A stretch of 45,027 bases of DNA from positions 1 to 45,027 of the forward strand of contig CAYUAI010000027.1 in NCBI GenBank assembly GCA_964442745.1, written 5' to 3'. The notes under the pieces are model-generated. The model saw only the letters and a list, made by a program, of their open reading frames with translations, searched no databases and was not told the origin of the DNA. The position numbers and the translations under genes are program-made. Origin of the DNA: CAYUAI01 sp964442745. GTDB taxonomy: Bacteria > Pseudomonadota > Gammaproteobacteria > S012-40. Of this stretch, positions 8,603 through 17,725 are shown in pieces (within the stretch, counting starts at the first letter, position 1; the number at the start of each line of letters is the position of its first letter).

Positions 8603-9400
8603 ATGATGAATGCCAAAGAATTATATGAAGCCGGACAACTAAGCGAAGCCATCAAGGCCGTGACAGAGCAGGTCAAAAGCCAACCTAATGCCATCGAGCA
8701 CCGTGGCTTTTTATGTGAACTCCTGTTGGTGGCGCGGAAATGGGAGCGTGCCGACAAACAACTCGATGTGATTGGACACCAAAATCCACAAGCGATCACC
8801 GGGGTATCGCTTTGGCGTCAATTGCTGCGTGCCGGTCAGGCCAGAGATCAGTTTTTTAATGAAGGTCGAGTCCCCGATGTCTTAGCCACACCTGATGTAT
8901 TGATACAAAAATATTTACAGGCCTCGGTGCTCATGCGAGAGCAAAAATTCGCTGAAGCCACAAAAATTTTAGCGCAGGCAGAGCAACGACGCCCCCACTG
9001 CAGCGGTAAAATTAATGACTATAATTTTAGCGATCTGCGAGATTTGGATGATCTCACTCCGGGTATCCTCGAATTATTTACCAGTACCGGCAAGTATTAT
9101 TGGGTGCCGCTATCCCGTATATTAAGCCTTGAGTTTTTCCCTCCAGAAAACGCCCTTGATGTGGTATTTCGCCGTGCCCACATAGAAATTACCGAAGATG
9201 GCCCCGAAGGTGATGTCTACTTACCCAGCGTTTATCACCAATTACCCGAAAAGAACCCGGAGCAATGTTTATTAGCGCGCACCACCGACTGGCTAGCAAA
9301 TGAAAATAGTCCCGTCATCGGTCTGGGCCAAAAAATGTTCTTGCATGGCGATGAGGCAATTTCCATGCTTGAAATCGAACAATTACAATTTAACCATTAA
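8603..9400 (+). CDS. tagJ: T6SS accessory protein TagJ (ImpE family)
   Basis: TagJ/ImpE proteins bind the sheath subunit TssB and modulate its contact with ClpV in clade-3 systems such as Pseudomonas H1. The product from ATG 8603 (265 residues; 8606 is an equally good start) begins MMNAKELYEAGQLSEAIKAV, a tetratricopeptide-like helical N-terminus (RGFLCELLLVARKWERADKQ). It continues with the ImpE C-terminal half: DLDDLTPGILELFTSTGKYY-VPLSRI, then DVVFRRAHIEI and DGPEGDVYLPSVY. An upstream extension in the same frame (to 8486) overlaps the previous gene and is not family-like. Its presence next to tssE is the expected order. Confidence 0.9.
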   Translation: MMNAKELYEAGQLSEAIKAVTEQVKSQPNAIEHRGFLCELLLVARKWERADKQLDVIGHQNPQAITGVSLWRQLLRAGQARDQFFNEGRVPDVLATPDVLIQKYLQASVLMREQKFAEATKILAQAEQRRPHCSGKINDYNFSDLRDLDDLTPGILELFTSTGKYYWVPLSRILSLEFFPPENALDVVFRRAHIEITEDGPEGDVYLPSVYHQLPEKNPEQCLLARTTDWLANENSPVIGLGQKMFLHGDEAISMLEIEQLQFNH

Positions 9401-9416
9401 CTCACGCATAAACGCC

Positions 9417-9908
9417 ATGGCAAACCCCAACGCCTCTGATCCCTTGGTTGCATCGATTCTCGATCGATTGATTGACAATGCACCGGAGCAAACGCAAGAA
9501 GCACCACATACACAGGTCATCGTGGAATTACGCGATGCCATTCGACGTGACCTTGAGTTTTTATTGAATACGCGCTGGCATTGCATGCCAAATGACAAAC
9601 TCGAATTGGCTCAAGATCCGGTGTTGGTGGATTATGGTATCCCTGACTTCACCAGCCTCAACTTGAATGATGAAGACAACCGCACCCGTTTAACGCAGTT
9701 ACTTGAAAAAATCATCGCACAAAATGAATCACGATTTAAAAGTGTTAAAATTAAATTGATTGAAAATTCGAGTGACATCCAGCGTACTTTACATTTTCGC
9801 ATTGATGCATTTTTAGATGTGGAACCCGCCGAAATTCCGGTTTCATTTGATTCCACCGTCAACCCTGCCACGCGCAGCTTTGTATTAAAGGATAGACTCA
9901 GTGGATGA
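9417..9908 (+). CDS. tssE: T6SS baseplate protein TssE (gp25-like)
   Basis: TssE is the gp25-like wedge component of the T6SS baseplate. From ATG 9417 the protein has 163 residues, the usual size. It shows LVASILDRLIDN, LRDAIRRDLEFLLNTRW, the VDYGIPDFTSLN block and the C-terminal HFRIDAFLDVEPAEIPVSFD, which is the gp25/GPW fold. An in-frame extension upstream to 9300 lies inside tagJ and is rejected. The end overlaps the GTG start of tssF by 8 bases. Confidence 0.94.
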   Translation: MANPNASDPLVASILDRLIDNAPEQTQEAPHTQVIVELRDAIRRDLEFLLNTRWHCMPNDKLELAQDPVLVDYGIPDFTSLNLNDEDNRTRLTQLLEKIIAQNESRFKSVKIKLIENSSDIQRTLHFRIDAFLDVEPAEIPVSFDSTVNPATRSFVLKDRLSG

Positions 9909-11769
9909 AGATTTAACAAAATACTACCGCAAAGAGTTAAATTATTTACGTCATTCGGCCGGTGCTTTTGCTGAGTCACATGGAAAAATTGCCGCTCGTC
10001 TCGGATTAAGCCCACAAGGAGAAACCAACGACCCGCATGTGACCCGATTAATTCAGTCCGTGGCGCTATTAAACGCACGCATTCATAAAAAACTCGATGA
10101 TGGATTTCCTGAGTTAACTCAGGCCATGCTGAGTGTTCTCTATCCTCACTATCTGGCCCCCATCCCTTCAATGTCGATTGTGCGCTTTAAAAGTGCGCCT
10201 GACATGAGCAACCATTACTCAATAAAACGCGGCGCCTGTATAGAAACCCAAGCGATTAATGGCACGCCTTGCCAATTTCGCACGGTGTACCCCGTGACAC
10301 TTTACCCCATTGAAGTTCAACAGGCACAATTGATCCGCGGCAGCTATCAAGCCCCCTCCATCGCTAAGCATTTAAGCGCGAATGCAATCATTAAACTCAC
10401 CTTGCATTGCGTCAACCCGGATATGCGGTTTGATGCGCTCAATCCAGCCCATTTAGATTTTTATCTCGGTGGCGCCAATACCCAAGCCAACGCACTGTAT
10501 CAGCTACTCTTTAATCATGTGGTCGCCATCGCCGTCGCGCAAAGCACAACCAATAGCACTGACCCAAAGACGGAGGTATTTTATGCCGACGTCAATCATA
10601 TTGAAACCCTGGGATTTGAACAAGACGATGCGCTACTCCCCTATCCCGCCCGCTCGTTCTTAGGCTATCGCTATCTGACTGAGTTTTTTGCCTTCCCGGA
10701 AAAATTTAATTTTTTCCGCCTGAACCATTTAGGCGAAAAAGCCTTCCAGGGCAAAGGCAATCAAGTCGAGATTTATTTTTATTTAAATGAAAGCATTGCC
10801 ATACAGGAACAAAGCATTAACGCAGAAAATTTTATCCTTGGATGCACCCCGATGGTAAATCTGTTCACCCAAAGAGCAGAGCCCATTGCGCTGAATCATG
10901 AAAAAACACACTATCCAATTGTGCCAGATTCACGTCGTTTGCTGTCCAAGGAAGTCTATCAAGTGGATCAGGTCGAAGCGGTGTCTCCCGACGGCGAAGT
11001 GCATCGCTTTGCCCCTTTTTACGGATTCACCCACCACAGCGACCCAGCACAAACCGTGAATCAACCAAAACCGAGGTATTGGTATTGCACACGCGAAATG
11101 CTCAAGCAACGACATGGCAATGACATTGATCGTGGGACTCAAATGCAAATGGCGCTGGTGGATATCAATTTTCAGGAAGATATCCCCACCAACTGGATTC
11201 TCAATATCCAAACCACGTGCTTGAATCGAGATTTACCCTCACGATTACCTTTTGGTGGTGGACAACCTAAGCTACAATTAGGAGAAGGCAGTGCCCCATT
11301 AAGTACCATTGAATGCCTAACGGCGCCGACCCCGACACGGCGCATGCATTTTGAGCAAAATGCCTTATGGAAGCTCATTTCCCATCTTAATCTAAACTAT
11401 GTTTCATTAGCTTCTGGCGCTGACGGCGTCGCCGCACTACAAGAACTGTTAACACTTTATAATTTTAAACAATCACCTGACACTCGCGCCATGATCAATG
11501 GCATCGTCAATATCGAACAGAAGCTCGTCATGGCACGGGTACGAGATCAACAATTTAGCGCACTTTGTCGCGGCCTAGAGATTTGCCTCACGCTGGATGA
11601 AGAACGCTTTGAAAACCAAAATATATTATTGTTTGCCAATGTGTTAGAACGATTTTTTGCACTGTACGCACCGCTGAATTCGTTTACCCAATTGGTATTA
11701 AAATCCACTCAGCGAGAACAACCCATAAAAACATGGCCACCACGGGCAGGAAAAAAAATCATACTGTAA
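9901..11769 (+). CDS. tssF: T6SS baseplate protein TssF (ImpG)
   Basis: TssF is the large wedge subunit of the baseplate and works with TssG and TssK. The 622-residue protein begins at a GTG with AAGGA 8 bases upstream. It opens with the diagnostic YYRKELNYLRHSAGAFAESH, then LGLSPQGETNDPHVTRLIQS, LDDGFPELTQAMLSVLYPHY and LAPIPSMSIVRF. The end (PIKTWPPRAGKKIIL) is also family-typical. It overlaps tssE by 8 bases and tssG by 37 bases, so translation of the three is probably coupled. Confidence 0.96.
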   Translation: MDEDLTKYYRKELNYLRHSAGAFAESHGKIAARLGLSPQGETNDPHVTRLIQSVALLNARIHKKLDDGFPELTQAMLSVLYPHYLAPIPSMSIVRFKSAPDMSNHYSIKRGACIETQAINGTPCQFRTVYPVTLYPIEVQQAQLIRGSYQAPSIAKHLSANAIIKLTLHCVNPDMRFDALNPAHLDFYLGGANTQANALYQLLFNHVVAIAVAQSTTNSTDPKTEVFYADVNHIETLGFEQDDALLPYPARSFLGYRYLTEFFAFPEKFNFFRLNHLGEKAFQGKGNQVEIYFYLNESIAIQEQSINAENFILGCTPMVNLFTQRAEPIALNHEKTHYPIVPDSRRLLSKEVYQVDQVEAVSPDGEVHRFAPFYGFTHHSDPAQTVNQPKPRYWYCTREMLKQRHGNDIDRGTQMQMALVDINFQEDIPTNWILNIQTTCLNRDLPSRLPFGGGQPKLQLGEGSAPLSTIECLTAPTPTRRMHFEQNALWKLISHLNLNYVSLASGADGVAALQELLTLYNFKQSPDTRAMINGIVNIEQKLVMARVRDQQFSALCRGLEICLTLDEERFENQNILLFANVLERFFALYAPLNSFTQLVLKSTQREQPIKTWPPRAGKKIIL

Positions 11770-12833
11770 CTGAAAAACTGTTTGCGGAACCGTTTCGATT
11801 CAGTTTTTTTCAGGCCGTGCGCTTACTGCAGGGACTCATTCGCCAATGGCACCCGCAAGGACAAATTCGTGCCGTCGGCCATGACCATAGTCCCAAACAA
11901 GAATCATTACGTTTTTCCAGTATCATTTCGCATAATTTTTCAGCGAGCGAAATCACAAAAATTGGTACCCATCAGCCGACTATCAAGCATGCACAACAAC
12001 CTATCACCGAAATGCAGATTGCGTTTTTCGCATTAAATGGCCCAACCGGTGTACTACCTACGCACTATACGGAAATACAAATCACTCAACTGCGTGAAAA
12101 AGACCGGGCACTCACCGATTTTCTTGACATGCTCAATCATCGATCTGTGTCATTGTTTTATCGCGCCTGGGAAAAATATCAGTTACCTTTGACTTTTGAG
12201 CAGGCTCAATTAAACAACCCTTCGAAATCGGATCCGATTACCGCCGTTTTTGAATCACTGCTGGGACTACCTAAACAAATCAACAAACAGGCAACACCAG
12301 CAGACACAGCTTTCGCGAACTTACCCTTTATTCATTATGCCGGATTTTTTGCAACCCCCAAGAATTCAGCAGAATCACTTGCCGCTTTTTTACAAGATTA
12401 TTTCGACATCGAAGTCCAGGTCGAACAATTTAAGGGAGAGTGGTTAACACTAAGCCAAAGTAGTGGCTTTGCCTTACCGCAGTTTCCTTATCCCGGCAAA
12501 AACAACAGGCTCGGGATTGATACTGTGATTGGCAACAAGGTATTTGTCATGGAGGGAAAATTTAATTTAATATTAGGCCCGCTCAATCAACAGCAATTCG
12601 ATCAGTTGATGCCTGACCAAGAAAAATTTCGCACATTGTGCCACTACACACGTCATTTTGTTGGACCCACGTTATGTTTTGATGTGGTATATCAATTGCG
12701 TCCGGAAACCTTGAAAACCTGGCGATTAGATAGCACATCGAATGATGGTTTCCGTTTAGGCTGGAACACTTGGTTAAATCCAAGTGAAAATGCAACGCAA
12801 ACCCGAACAATTACGGTGAATAACCCTGGATAA
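11733..12833 (+). CDS. tssG: T6SS baseplate protein TssG (ImpH)
   Basis: TssG bridges TssF, TssE and TssK in the baseplate wedge. The 366-residue product shows the characteristic N-terminus EKLFAEPFRFSFFQAVRLLQ, then RFSSIISHNFSASEITKI, the FFALNGPTGVLPTHYTEI block, DFLDMLNHRSVSLFYRAWEKY, and LPFIHYAGFFATP. Its start lies 37 bases inside the tssF end, the usual arrangement. The first transcription block ends here: a dispersed repeat and a CRP-type site separate it from tssH. Confidence 0.95.
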   Translation: MATTGRKKNHTVTEKLFAEPFRFSFFQAVRLLQGLIRQWHPQGQIRAVGHDHSPKQESLRFSSIISHNFSASEITKIGTHQPTIKHAQQPITEMQIAFFALNGPTGVLPTHYTEIQITQLREKDRALTDFLDMLNHRSVSLFYRAWEKYQLPLTFEQAQLNNPSKSDPITAVFESLLGLPKQINKQATPADTAFANLPFIHYAGFFATPKNSAESLAAFLQDYFDIEVQVEQFKGEWLTLSQSSGFALPQFPYPGKNNRLGIDTVIGNKVFVMEGKFNLILGPLNQQQFDQLMPDQEKFRTLCHYTRHFVGPTLCFDVVYQLRPETLKTWRLDSTSNDGFRLGWNTWLNPSENATQTRTITVNNPG

Positions 12834-12840
12834 ATCACCA

Positions 12841-13008
12841 TTTAACCGACATGGGGCCACCTAGCGTTTGAAAATCGCGAAGAAAATTGATTTTACAGGG
12901 GGTTTTCTGAAGGAGGTCATACTTGCTGTATGACCGACTGAAGAAAAATTTCTGTGGGATCAAGGATCAAGCGAGATCAAATGATAGGCTATCCCATATC
13001 GGGTTTAA
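12841..13008 (+). repeat. Dispersed ~168-bp inverted-repeat element, copy 2
   Basis: Left end TTTAACCGACATGGGGCCAC and right end (reverse complement TTAAACCCGATATGGGATAG) again form terminal inverted repeats. The internal hairpin at 12915-12935 reads GGTCATAC, 5-base loop, GTATGACC. It differs from copy 1 on both arms, and the pairing is kept. It lies between tssG and tssH, just upstream of the CRP-type site, and shares the orientation of copy 1. Confidence 0.8.
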
Positions 13009-13025
13009 TTAAAAAAACAGCCATT

Positions 13026-13072
13026 CAATGTGAAGCAAATCACAATCGCCAACCGCTTTTATGCCTTACACT
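13026..13072 (+). promoter_or_regulatory. CRP-type operator and class II promoter for tssH
   Basis: TGTGA-AGCAAA-TCACA at 13029-13044 is a perfect match to the two CRP half-sites with the 6-base spacer. A TACACT at 13067-13072 can serve as -10. A transcription start near 13079 would put the operator centre (13036.5) at about -42, the class II geometry in which CRP replaces a good -35. A leader of about 18 bases would then lead to the AGGA ribosome-binding sequence and ATG 13097. This implies cAMP/CRP activation of the tssH-hcp unit, as inference from sequence only. Confidence 0.6.
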
Positions 13073-13096
13073 GGCAAGATTAAACAGGAACGAAAA

Positions 13097-15763
13097 ATGC
13101 TTCATCTCGACATCAGAACCTTAATCAGCAAGCTCAACAGTACCACCCGTACGGCCTTAGAAGGTGCCACGGGTTTGTGTGTGTCGCGTACTCACTATGA
13201 TGTGGAACTGGAGCATTGGTTACTGAAACTATTAGACCGTTCCGATACCGATCTCGCCGCCATTCTGAAACATTTTGGTCTTGATGCGGGCAAACTAAGC
13301 AAAGATCTCACGCGTGCCATTGATGCCTTCAAAACAGGTAATACACGCACCCCCGCGCTCTCTCCACGCATTGTCGAGGTGGCTAAAGAAGCCTGGCTAC
13401 TTGCCTCGCTCGATCTAGGAGAAACGAAATTACGATCGGGTCACATCGTTTGTGCCTTGTTAAATGATAGCGACTTAACCTATCTCGCTTACGGCGCGTC
13501 AAAAGAATTTGAAAAAATCAACGCGCAAACCCTCAGAAAATCATTTACCAGCCTACTTGCTAATAGCCACGAAGGCCATCAAGAGACAAGCTTACAAGCC
13601 AGCGATTCAAAGAACGCAGCAACCACCACAAGCACAACCAACGGACAAACACCGGCACTGGATCAATTCACCATTGATCTGACACAACGTGCCAAAAATG
13701 GCGAAATCGATCCCGTACTCGGACGTGATCACGAAGTCCGAGCGATTATTGATGTTTTAACCCGTCGCCGGCAAAACAATCCGATCCTAACCGGCGAAGC
13801 CGGTGTTGGAAAAACCGCCGTCGTTGAAGGTTTTGCATTACGTATCGCGCAGGGTGATATCCCCCCCCTACTCAAAAATGTCGCGATCAAATCGTTGGAC
13901 TTAGGCTTATTACAAGCTGGAGCAAGCGTGAGGGGTGAGTTTGAAAACCGCCTACGCAATGTCATCAGCGAAGTGAAAAGCTCCCCCCAACCCATTATTA
14001 TGTTTATCGATGAGGCACATACTTTAATTGGCGCAGGCGGCCAAGCTGGCCAAGGCGATGCCGCCAACTTGTTAAAACCCGCGCTAGCGCGTGGTGAACT
14101 CAGAACCATTGCCGCCACCACCTGGACAGAATATAAAAAATATTTTGAAAAAGACCCGGCCCTTACCCGTCGTTTTCAAGTCGTGAAAGTCGACGAGCCC
14201 AGTGAAAATATCGCGATTAAAATGATGCGCGGCTTGGTCGAGCCACTGGAGAAATACCATAAAATTCGCGTGCTAGACGAAGCGGTCATTGAATCGGTAC
14301 GCTTGTCTCATCGCTACATCCCAGACCGGCAAATGCCGGATAAATGCGTGAGCGTGCTGGATACGGCTTGCGCACGTGTCGCCATCAGCCAAAATGCCAT
14401 ACCAACACCGCTTGAAAATTGCCAACGTCAATTGCAACAACTGGATGTTGAAACACAAATGTTAGAACGCGAAATGCTCACCGGCGCAAAACACAACACT
14501 AAACTCGAACAAATCGACCAACAACGCCAAGAAGTCACCCAAGCACTAGAAACCTTAAATCAACAATGGCAACAAGAGCAAGACTTAATCGCACAAAGTC
14601 GTCAGTTACGCGACACACTTGAAGCGAACGTCAAACAAAAACACCATGACTCAACGACAAGTGAAACTGAGCGCACGCAGTGGCAAGCCGATCTCGCCGA
14701 GTTAGACCAAAAACTGGCACAAGTGCAAGGTGAAAACCCACTGATCCATGTTTGTGTGGATAGCCACGCCATTGCCCAAGTGATTGCCGGCTGGACCGGC
14801 ATCCCGGTGGGGCGGATGGTCAGCGATGAGATTCAATCAATTCTTAAATTACAATCAAAAATGAACCAACGCATTATTGGACAAGATCATGCGCTAAAAA
14901 CCATCGCTAAAAACATTCACACGTCACGCGCTAAACTCACCGACCCCAACAAACCCAATGGCATCTTCTTAATGGCAGGACCCAGTGGCGTTGGCAAAAC
15001 AGAAACCGCCCTCGCTGTGGCCGATTTACTCTATGGGGGCGAGCAAAATTTGACAGTCATCAACATGTCTGAATTTAAAGAGGAACATAAAGTTTCCTTG
15101 CTCATGGGCTCCCCGCCGGGTTATGTCGGTTATGGTGAAGGCGGTGTTTTGACCGAAGCCGTGCGACGCAAACCCTATAGCGTCATTTTGCTCGACGAAA
15201 TGGAAAAAGCACACCCCGGCGTACAGGATATTTTTTACCAAGTGTTTGACAAAGGCATGATGAAAGATGGTGAAGGTCGAGATATCGATTTTAAAAATAC
15301 CGTCATCATTATCGCATCGAACCTAGGCTCTGACACTATCACAAAACTCTGTGCTGATCCGGAAACCATGCCGAATGCAGAAGGTATATCCGCTGCTATT
15401 CAAGCGGATTTATTAAGTTATTTTAAACCCGCTTTTTTAGGGCGAGTTAACATTGTGCCCTATTATCCCTTATTCGATGACACCTTACAGTTGATTATCA
15501 GACTCAAATTACAAAAAATTGTTAAACGGGTGAAGGAAAACTACGATGCAGAACTCACCTATTCGGATGATCTGATCCATTTAATTACCGAACGTTGCAC
15601 CGAGGTACATACTGGCGCAAGAAATATTGATCATATTTTGGAAAACTCCTTGTTACCAAGACTCTCAGTTGAATTTTTGGGGCGCATGGCCGACGGCAAT
15701 GCTTTTCATCAAGTTTCCATCCATATTCAGGAAAACAGTGAAATATCATTAAAGATATCATAA
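13097..15763 (+). CDS. tssH: T6SS AAA+ ATPase ClpV (TssH)
   Basis: ClpV unfolds contracted TssBC sheath so that it can be rebuilt. From ATG 13097 (AGGA 7 bases upstream) it has 888 residues. There is a Clp N-domain (about 1-160, MLHLDIRTLISKLNSTTRTA), then AAA+ domain 1 with Walker A GEAGVGKT (about 233) and Walker B FIDEAHTLIGAGG, a coiled-coil middle region (about 440-540), and domain 2 with Walker A GPSGVGKT (about 628) and Walker B VILLDEMEKAHPG. The motif GWTGIPVGRM marks the linker, as in ClpB/ClpV. A start at 13061 would add 12 residues without a ribosome-binding site and would lie upstream of the predicted promoter start. hcp follows 28 bases later, so both are probably one transcript. 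Confidence 0.96.
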   Translation: MLHLDIRTLISKLNSTTRTALEGATGLCVSRTHYDVELEHWLLKLLDRSDTDLAAILKHFGLDAGKLSKDLTRAIDAFKTGNTRTPALSPRIVEVAKEAWLLASLDLGETKLRSGHIVCALLNDSDLTYLAYGASKEFEKINAQTLRKSFTSLLANSHEGHQETSLQASDSKNAATTTSTTNGQTPALDQFTIDLTQRAKNGEIDPVLGRDHEVRAIIDVLTRRRQNNPILTGEAGVGKTAVVEGFALRIAQGDIPPLLKNVAIKSLDLGLLQAGASVRGEFENRLRNVISEVKSSPQPIIMFIDEAHTLIGAGGQAGQGDAANLLKPALARGELRTIAATTWTEYKKYFEKDPALTRRFQVVKVDEPSENIAIKMMRGLVEPLEKYHKIRVLDEAVIESVRLSHRYIPDRQMPDKCVSVLDTACARVAISQNAIPTPLENCQRQLQQLDVETQMLEREMLTGAKHNTKLEQIDQQRQEVTQALETLNQQWQQEQDLIAQSRQLRDTLEANVKQKHHDSTTSETERTQWQADLAELDQKLAQVQGENPLIHVCVDSHAIAQVIAGWTGIPVGRMVSDEIQSILKLQSKMNQRIIGQDHALKTIAKNIHTSRAKLTDPNKPNGIFLMAGPSGVGKTETALAVADLLYGGEQNLTVINMSEFKEEHKVSLLMGSPPGYVGYGEGGVLTEAVRRKPYSVILLDEMEKAHPGVQDIFYQVFDKGMMKDGEGRDIDFKNTVIIIASNLGSDTITKLCADPETMPNAEGISAAIQADLLSYFKPAFLGRVNIVPYYPLFDDTLQLIIRLKLQKIVKRVKENYDAELTYSDDLIHLITERCTEVHTGARNIDHILENSLLPRLSVEFLGRMADGNAFHQVSIHIQENSEISLKIS

Positions 15764-15791
15764 ACGTCAACCACGAAAGCCAGAGAATATT

Positions 15792-16268
15792 ATGCCTATT
15801 TACATGAAAATTGATGGAATTGACGGAAAAGTAACGGCAAAAGACCATGAAAAATGGATTGAGGTGGACTCAATACAATGGGGTGTGAGTCGCGCCATCA
15901 GCTCGGCTGTCGGTGCAGCAAAAGATCGAGAAGCCAGCCAACCAAGCATCAGCGAAATGAATGTCATGAAAGACATGGATGAAACCAGTCCACATATATT
16001 TACCGAGGCCTGTATCGGCAAGAGCAAAAAAGTAAAAATTCACTGGTGCGGCACCAACAATAACAAAATTCAAACGTTCATGGAATATGAATTAGAAGAC
16101 TGTATCGTATCAGGCTATTCCGTATCTGCCAGCGGTGAGCAATCATCAGAATCCCTGTCACTCAGCTTTAATAAATTGACGATGAAATTTACTCCGCATG
16201 ATAATACGGGCAGAGCGCTCAGCCCAATCCCGACGGGTTACGACATGGTAACGGGCAAGAAAGTTTAA
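15792..16268 (+). CDS. hcp: T6SS tube protein Hcp, first copy (TssD)
   Basis: Hcp hexamers stack into the needle tube and carry small effectors in their lumen. The 158-residue product has the Hcp1-family pattern: MPIYMKIDGIDGKVTAKDHE, then IEVDSIQWGVSRAI, a Q-P-S-I-S-E-M segment, IFTEACIGKSKKVKIHWC, YELEDCIVSGYSVSASGEQS and SLSLSFNKLTMKFTP. It directly follows tssH and is likely cotranscribed with it. It is about the length of the second Hcp at 16597 but clearly different in sequence, so the two are not a recent duplication. Confidence 0.95.
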   Translation: MPIYMKIDGIDGKVTAKDHEKWIEVDSIQWGVSRAISSAVGAAKDREASQPSISEMNVMKDMDETSPHIFTEACIGKSKKVKIHWCGTNNNKIQTFMEYELEDCIVSGYSVSASGEQSSESLSLSFNKLTMKFTPHDNTGRALSPIPTGYDMVTGKKV

Positions 16269-16596
16269 TCGTTATATACACGAATCATATTTACAACAAC
16301 ACAAACTGTCTAAAGAGCTATATAACATAGACGATATTGACAAGGGGATTCACCATCGGGCAGACCTAAAGAATATTTTAAAAAAGGAAACTATGTAATT
16401 TACATCACTTTACCAACGCGTGTTTTCCGTATATTATTTACCAAGATACGAATATAGGCTTTAAAATACTAAAGCAAATATCTTTAATACAGTCAATCAT
16501 ATACAGCAGCAACACACATGGTGATTAAAAGCAAGAGAAAATAACGTTAAGTTTTATACAATACTCATTTAAACTATATTTTAGGAGAACTAAATC
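16269..16596 (+). other. Intergenic region between the two hcp genes
   Basis: This 328-base AT-rich stretch shows no supported gene. It holds a 13-base palindrome (ATGTAATTTACAT at 16393-16405) and a good ribosome-binding sequence (TAGGAG) just before the second hcp. The length and base composition suggest that the second hcp has its own promoter, but no convincing -35/-10 pair stands out. Confidence 0.4.
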
Positions 16597-17085
16597 ATGG
16601 CGATTTATATCGATTATGCGGATAAAGAAATTTCTGGCTGCGTCACCGCGAAAGAATATGAAGATATGTTCGAAGTCGACTCTTTTCAGTTTGGTGTTGG
16701 CCGTGGTATTTCCATGGAGGTCGGTAACGCGAGCAACCGAGAATCCACGCGCCCTTCTATATCAGAAGTCACGCTTTCAAAATCAATGGATCTTTCTGGC
16801 AATATGTTACTGCAGGAAGCATTGGTCGGTAGCGAAGGCAAAACAGTGATTATCCATTTTGTAAATACCGGTACGGATAAACTTGAAGAATATTTAACAT
16901 ACACGCTTGAAGAGTGCCTGATCAGTAGTTACAGTGTTTCCGTAGGCAGCGAAGGTACGCCTAATGAATCCATTGCGCTGAGTTTTACTCGATTCGAAAC
17001 TAAATATACCGGTCGTGATGCGAAAAATGCCGCCGGTGATCAACCAATTGTGGCTTATAATTTGGCCACAGGTGAGCCTTCGTAG
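16597..17085 (+). CDS. hcp: T6SS tube protein Hcp, second copy (TssD)
   Basis: A 162-residue Hcp1-family protein: MAIYIDYADKEISGCVTAKE, FEVDSFQFGVGRGISMEVG, a R-P-S-I-S-E-V segment, LLQEALVGSEGKTVIIHFV, YTLEECLISSYSVSVGSEG and SIALSFTRFETKYTGRD. It has its own strong ribosome-binding site and is followed by a stem-loop terminator, so it can be expressed alone. A cargo-gene remnant with a peptidoglycan-binding-like domain follows it, which suggests this was once an hcp-effector module. Which Hcp builds the main tube cannot be told from sequence. Confidence 0.95.
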   Translation: MAIYIDYADKEISGCVTAKEYEDMFEVDSFQFGVGRGISMEVGNASNRESTRPSISEVTLSKSMDLSGNMLLQEALVGSEGKTVIIHFVNTGTDKLEEYLTYTLEECLISSYSVSVGSEGTPNESIALSFTRFETKYTGRDAKNAAGDQPIVAYNLATGEPS

Positions 17086-17098
17086 AAATTGATCGCAT

Positions 17099-17125
17099 GG
17101 GGCAAATTCAATTTAGGTTTGCCCC
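17099..17125 (+). terminator. Stem-loop after the second hcp
   Basis: GGGGCAAA (17099-17106) pairs perfectly with TTTGCCCC (17118-17125) across an 11-base loop, 13 bases after the hcp stop. No U-run follows, so it is either a weak intrinsic terminator or an mRNA-stabilising hairpin on the abundant hcp transcript. Confidence 0.55.
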
Positions 17126-17186
17126 AGCCTCCCACACAAGAAATGCAATAAGTATTCTGGGTTACTGTATTCAATGGAGCAAAAAT

Positions 17187-17202
17187 CGATAAATATTTAT
17201 CG
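17187..17202. other. Perfect 16-base AT-rich palindrome
   Basis: CGATAAATATTTATCG is self-complementary over its full length and lies between hcp and the cargo-gene remnant. It could be an operator or a chance palindrome. Nothing else is seen in 17126-17302. Confidence 0.3.
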
Positions 17203-17302
17203 CGTCTGACCCTATTGCATTTTTAATATTAAGGTCGATCATTAAATTTGATAAATACGATGTCAAGATCAAAGTATTAAGAAGCAAAATCGAGGACTCA
17301 CC

Positions 17303-17697
17303 TTGAAACTCAAAATAAGTGACTCAGTCGAAAGAAAAGAGAGCAATAACGACAAGGATGTGAAGCTAATAAAAGCCTTACTGAATGTATATGCTCGGAA
17401 GAAAGATAAGATAAGACAATACTCACTATTGATACTTCCACAGGCGATGCTTTCGAGCTAGCCATCGAAGATTTTCAGAAAAACCACCAAAAAATTCAAA
17501 AGCCCGATGCTCAAGTCACGAATAGCAACTCTGCGTCTTTTAAAGAGTTGGTGAGCTTTATGAAATCCACTAGAACCACCACCACGGTTAGTCTCGTTCC
17601 CATACAGGAGCGAGGGAACGAGGTAAGGAATGAGGCATTTATTAAAATACCCACCTGGCTGGTCTTTTTGCCCGTAGTTTTCCGGAAAAATCATTAA
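17303..17697 (+). pseudogene. Broken T6SS cargo gene with peptidoglycan-binding-like N-terminus
   Basis: A TTG at 17303 with GAGGA 6 bases upstream opens KLKISDSVERKESNNDKDVK-LIKALLN, the start of the short PG-binding-1-like module found at the front of several T6SS muramidase-type effectors (pattern S-V-G-x-x-G-x-N-x-x-x-D-V-x-x-V-Q-x-L-L-N). The frame stops at TAG 17459-17461. The matching continuation is in another frame from about 17419 (LTIDTSTGDAFELAIEDFQK, then QKPDAQVTNSNSASFKELV), the expected second half of the module. It then runs into a REP-like palindrome at 17593 and ends at 17697. So there is a frameshift near 17400-17420 and loss of the catalytic part. Its place after hcp supports a former effector role. 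Confidence 0.65.
17593..17622. repeat. REP-like palindrome (CTCGTTCCC type)
   Basis: CTCGTTCCC (17593-17601) and GGGAACGAG (17614-17622) form a perfect 9-bp stem with a 12-base loop. This sequence type is a common intergenic repeat in gammaproteobacteria. It coincides with the point where the cargo-gene remnant stops looking like coding sequence. Confidence 0.6.
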
Positions 17698-17725
17698 AAA
17701 ATACCACTACCTCTTCTTTTCTCCA

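Noticed and set aside
13061..13096. Earlier ATG for tssH
   Set aside because: It has no ribosome-binding site, adds residues not typical of ClpV, and lies upstream of the predicted transcription start; ATG 13097 has AGGA at proper spacing.
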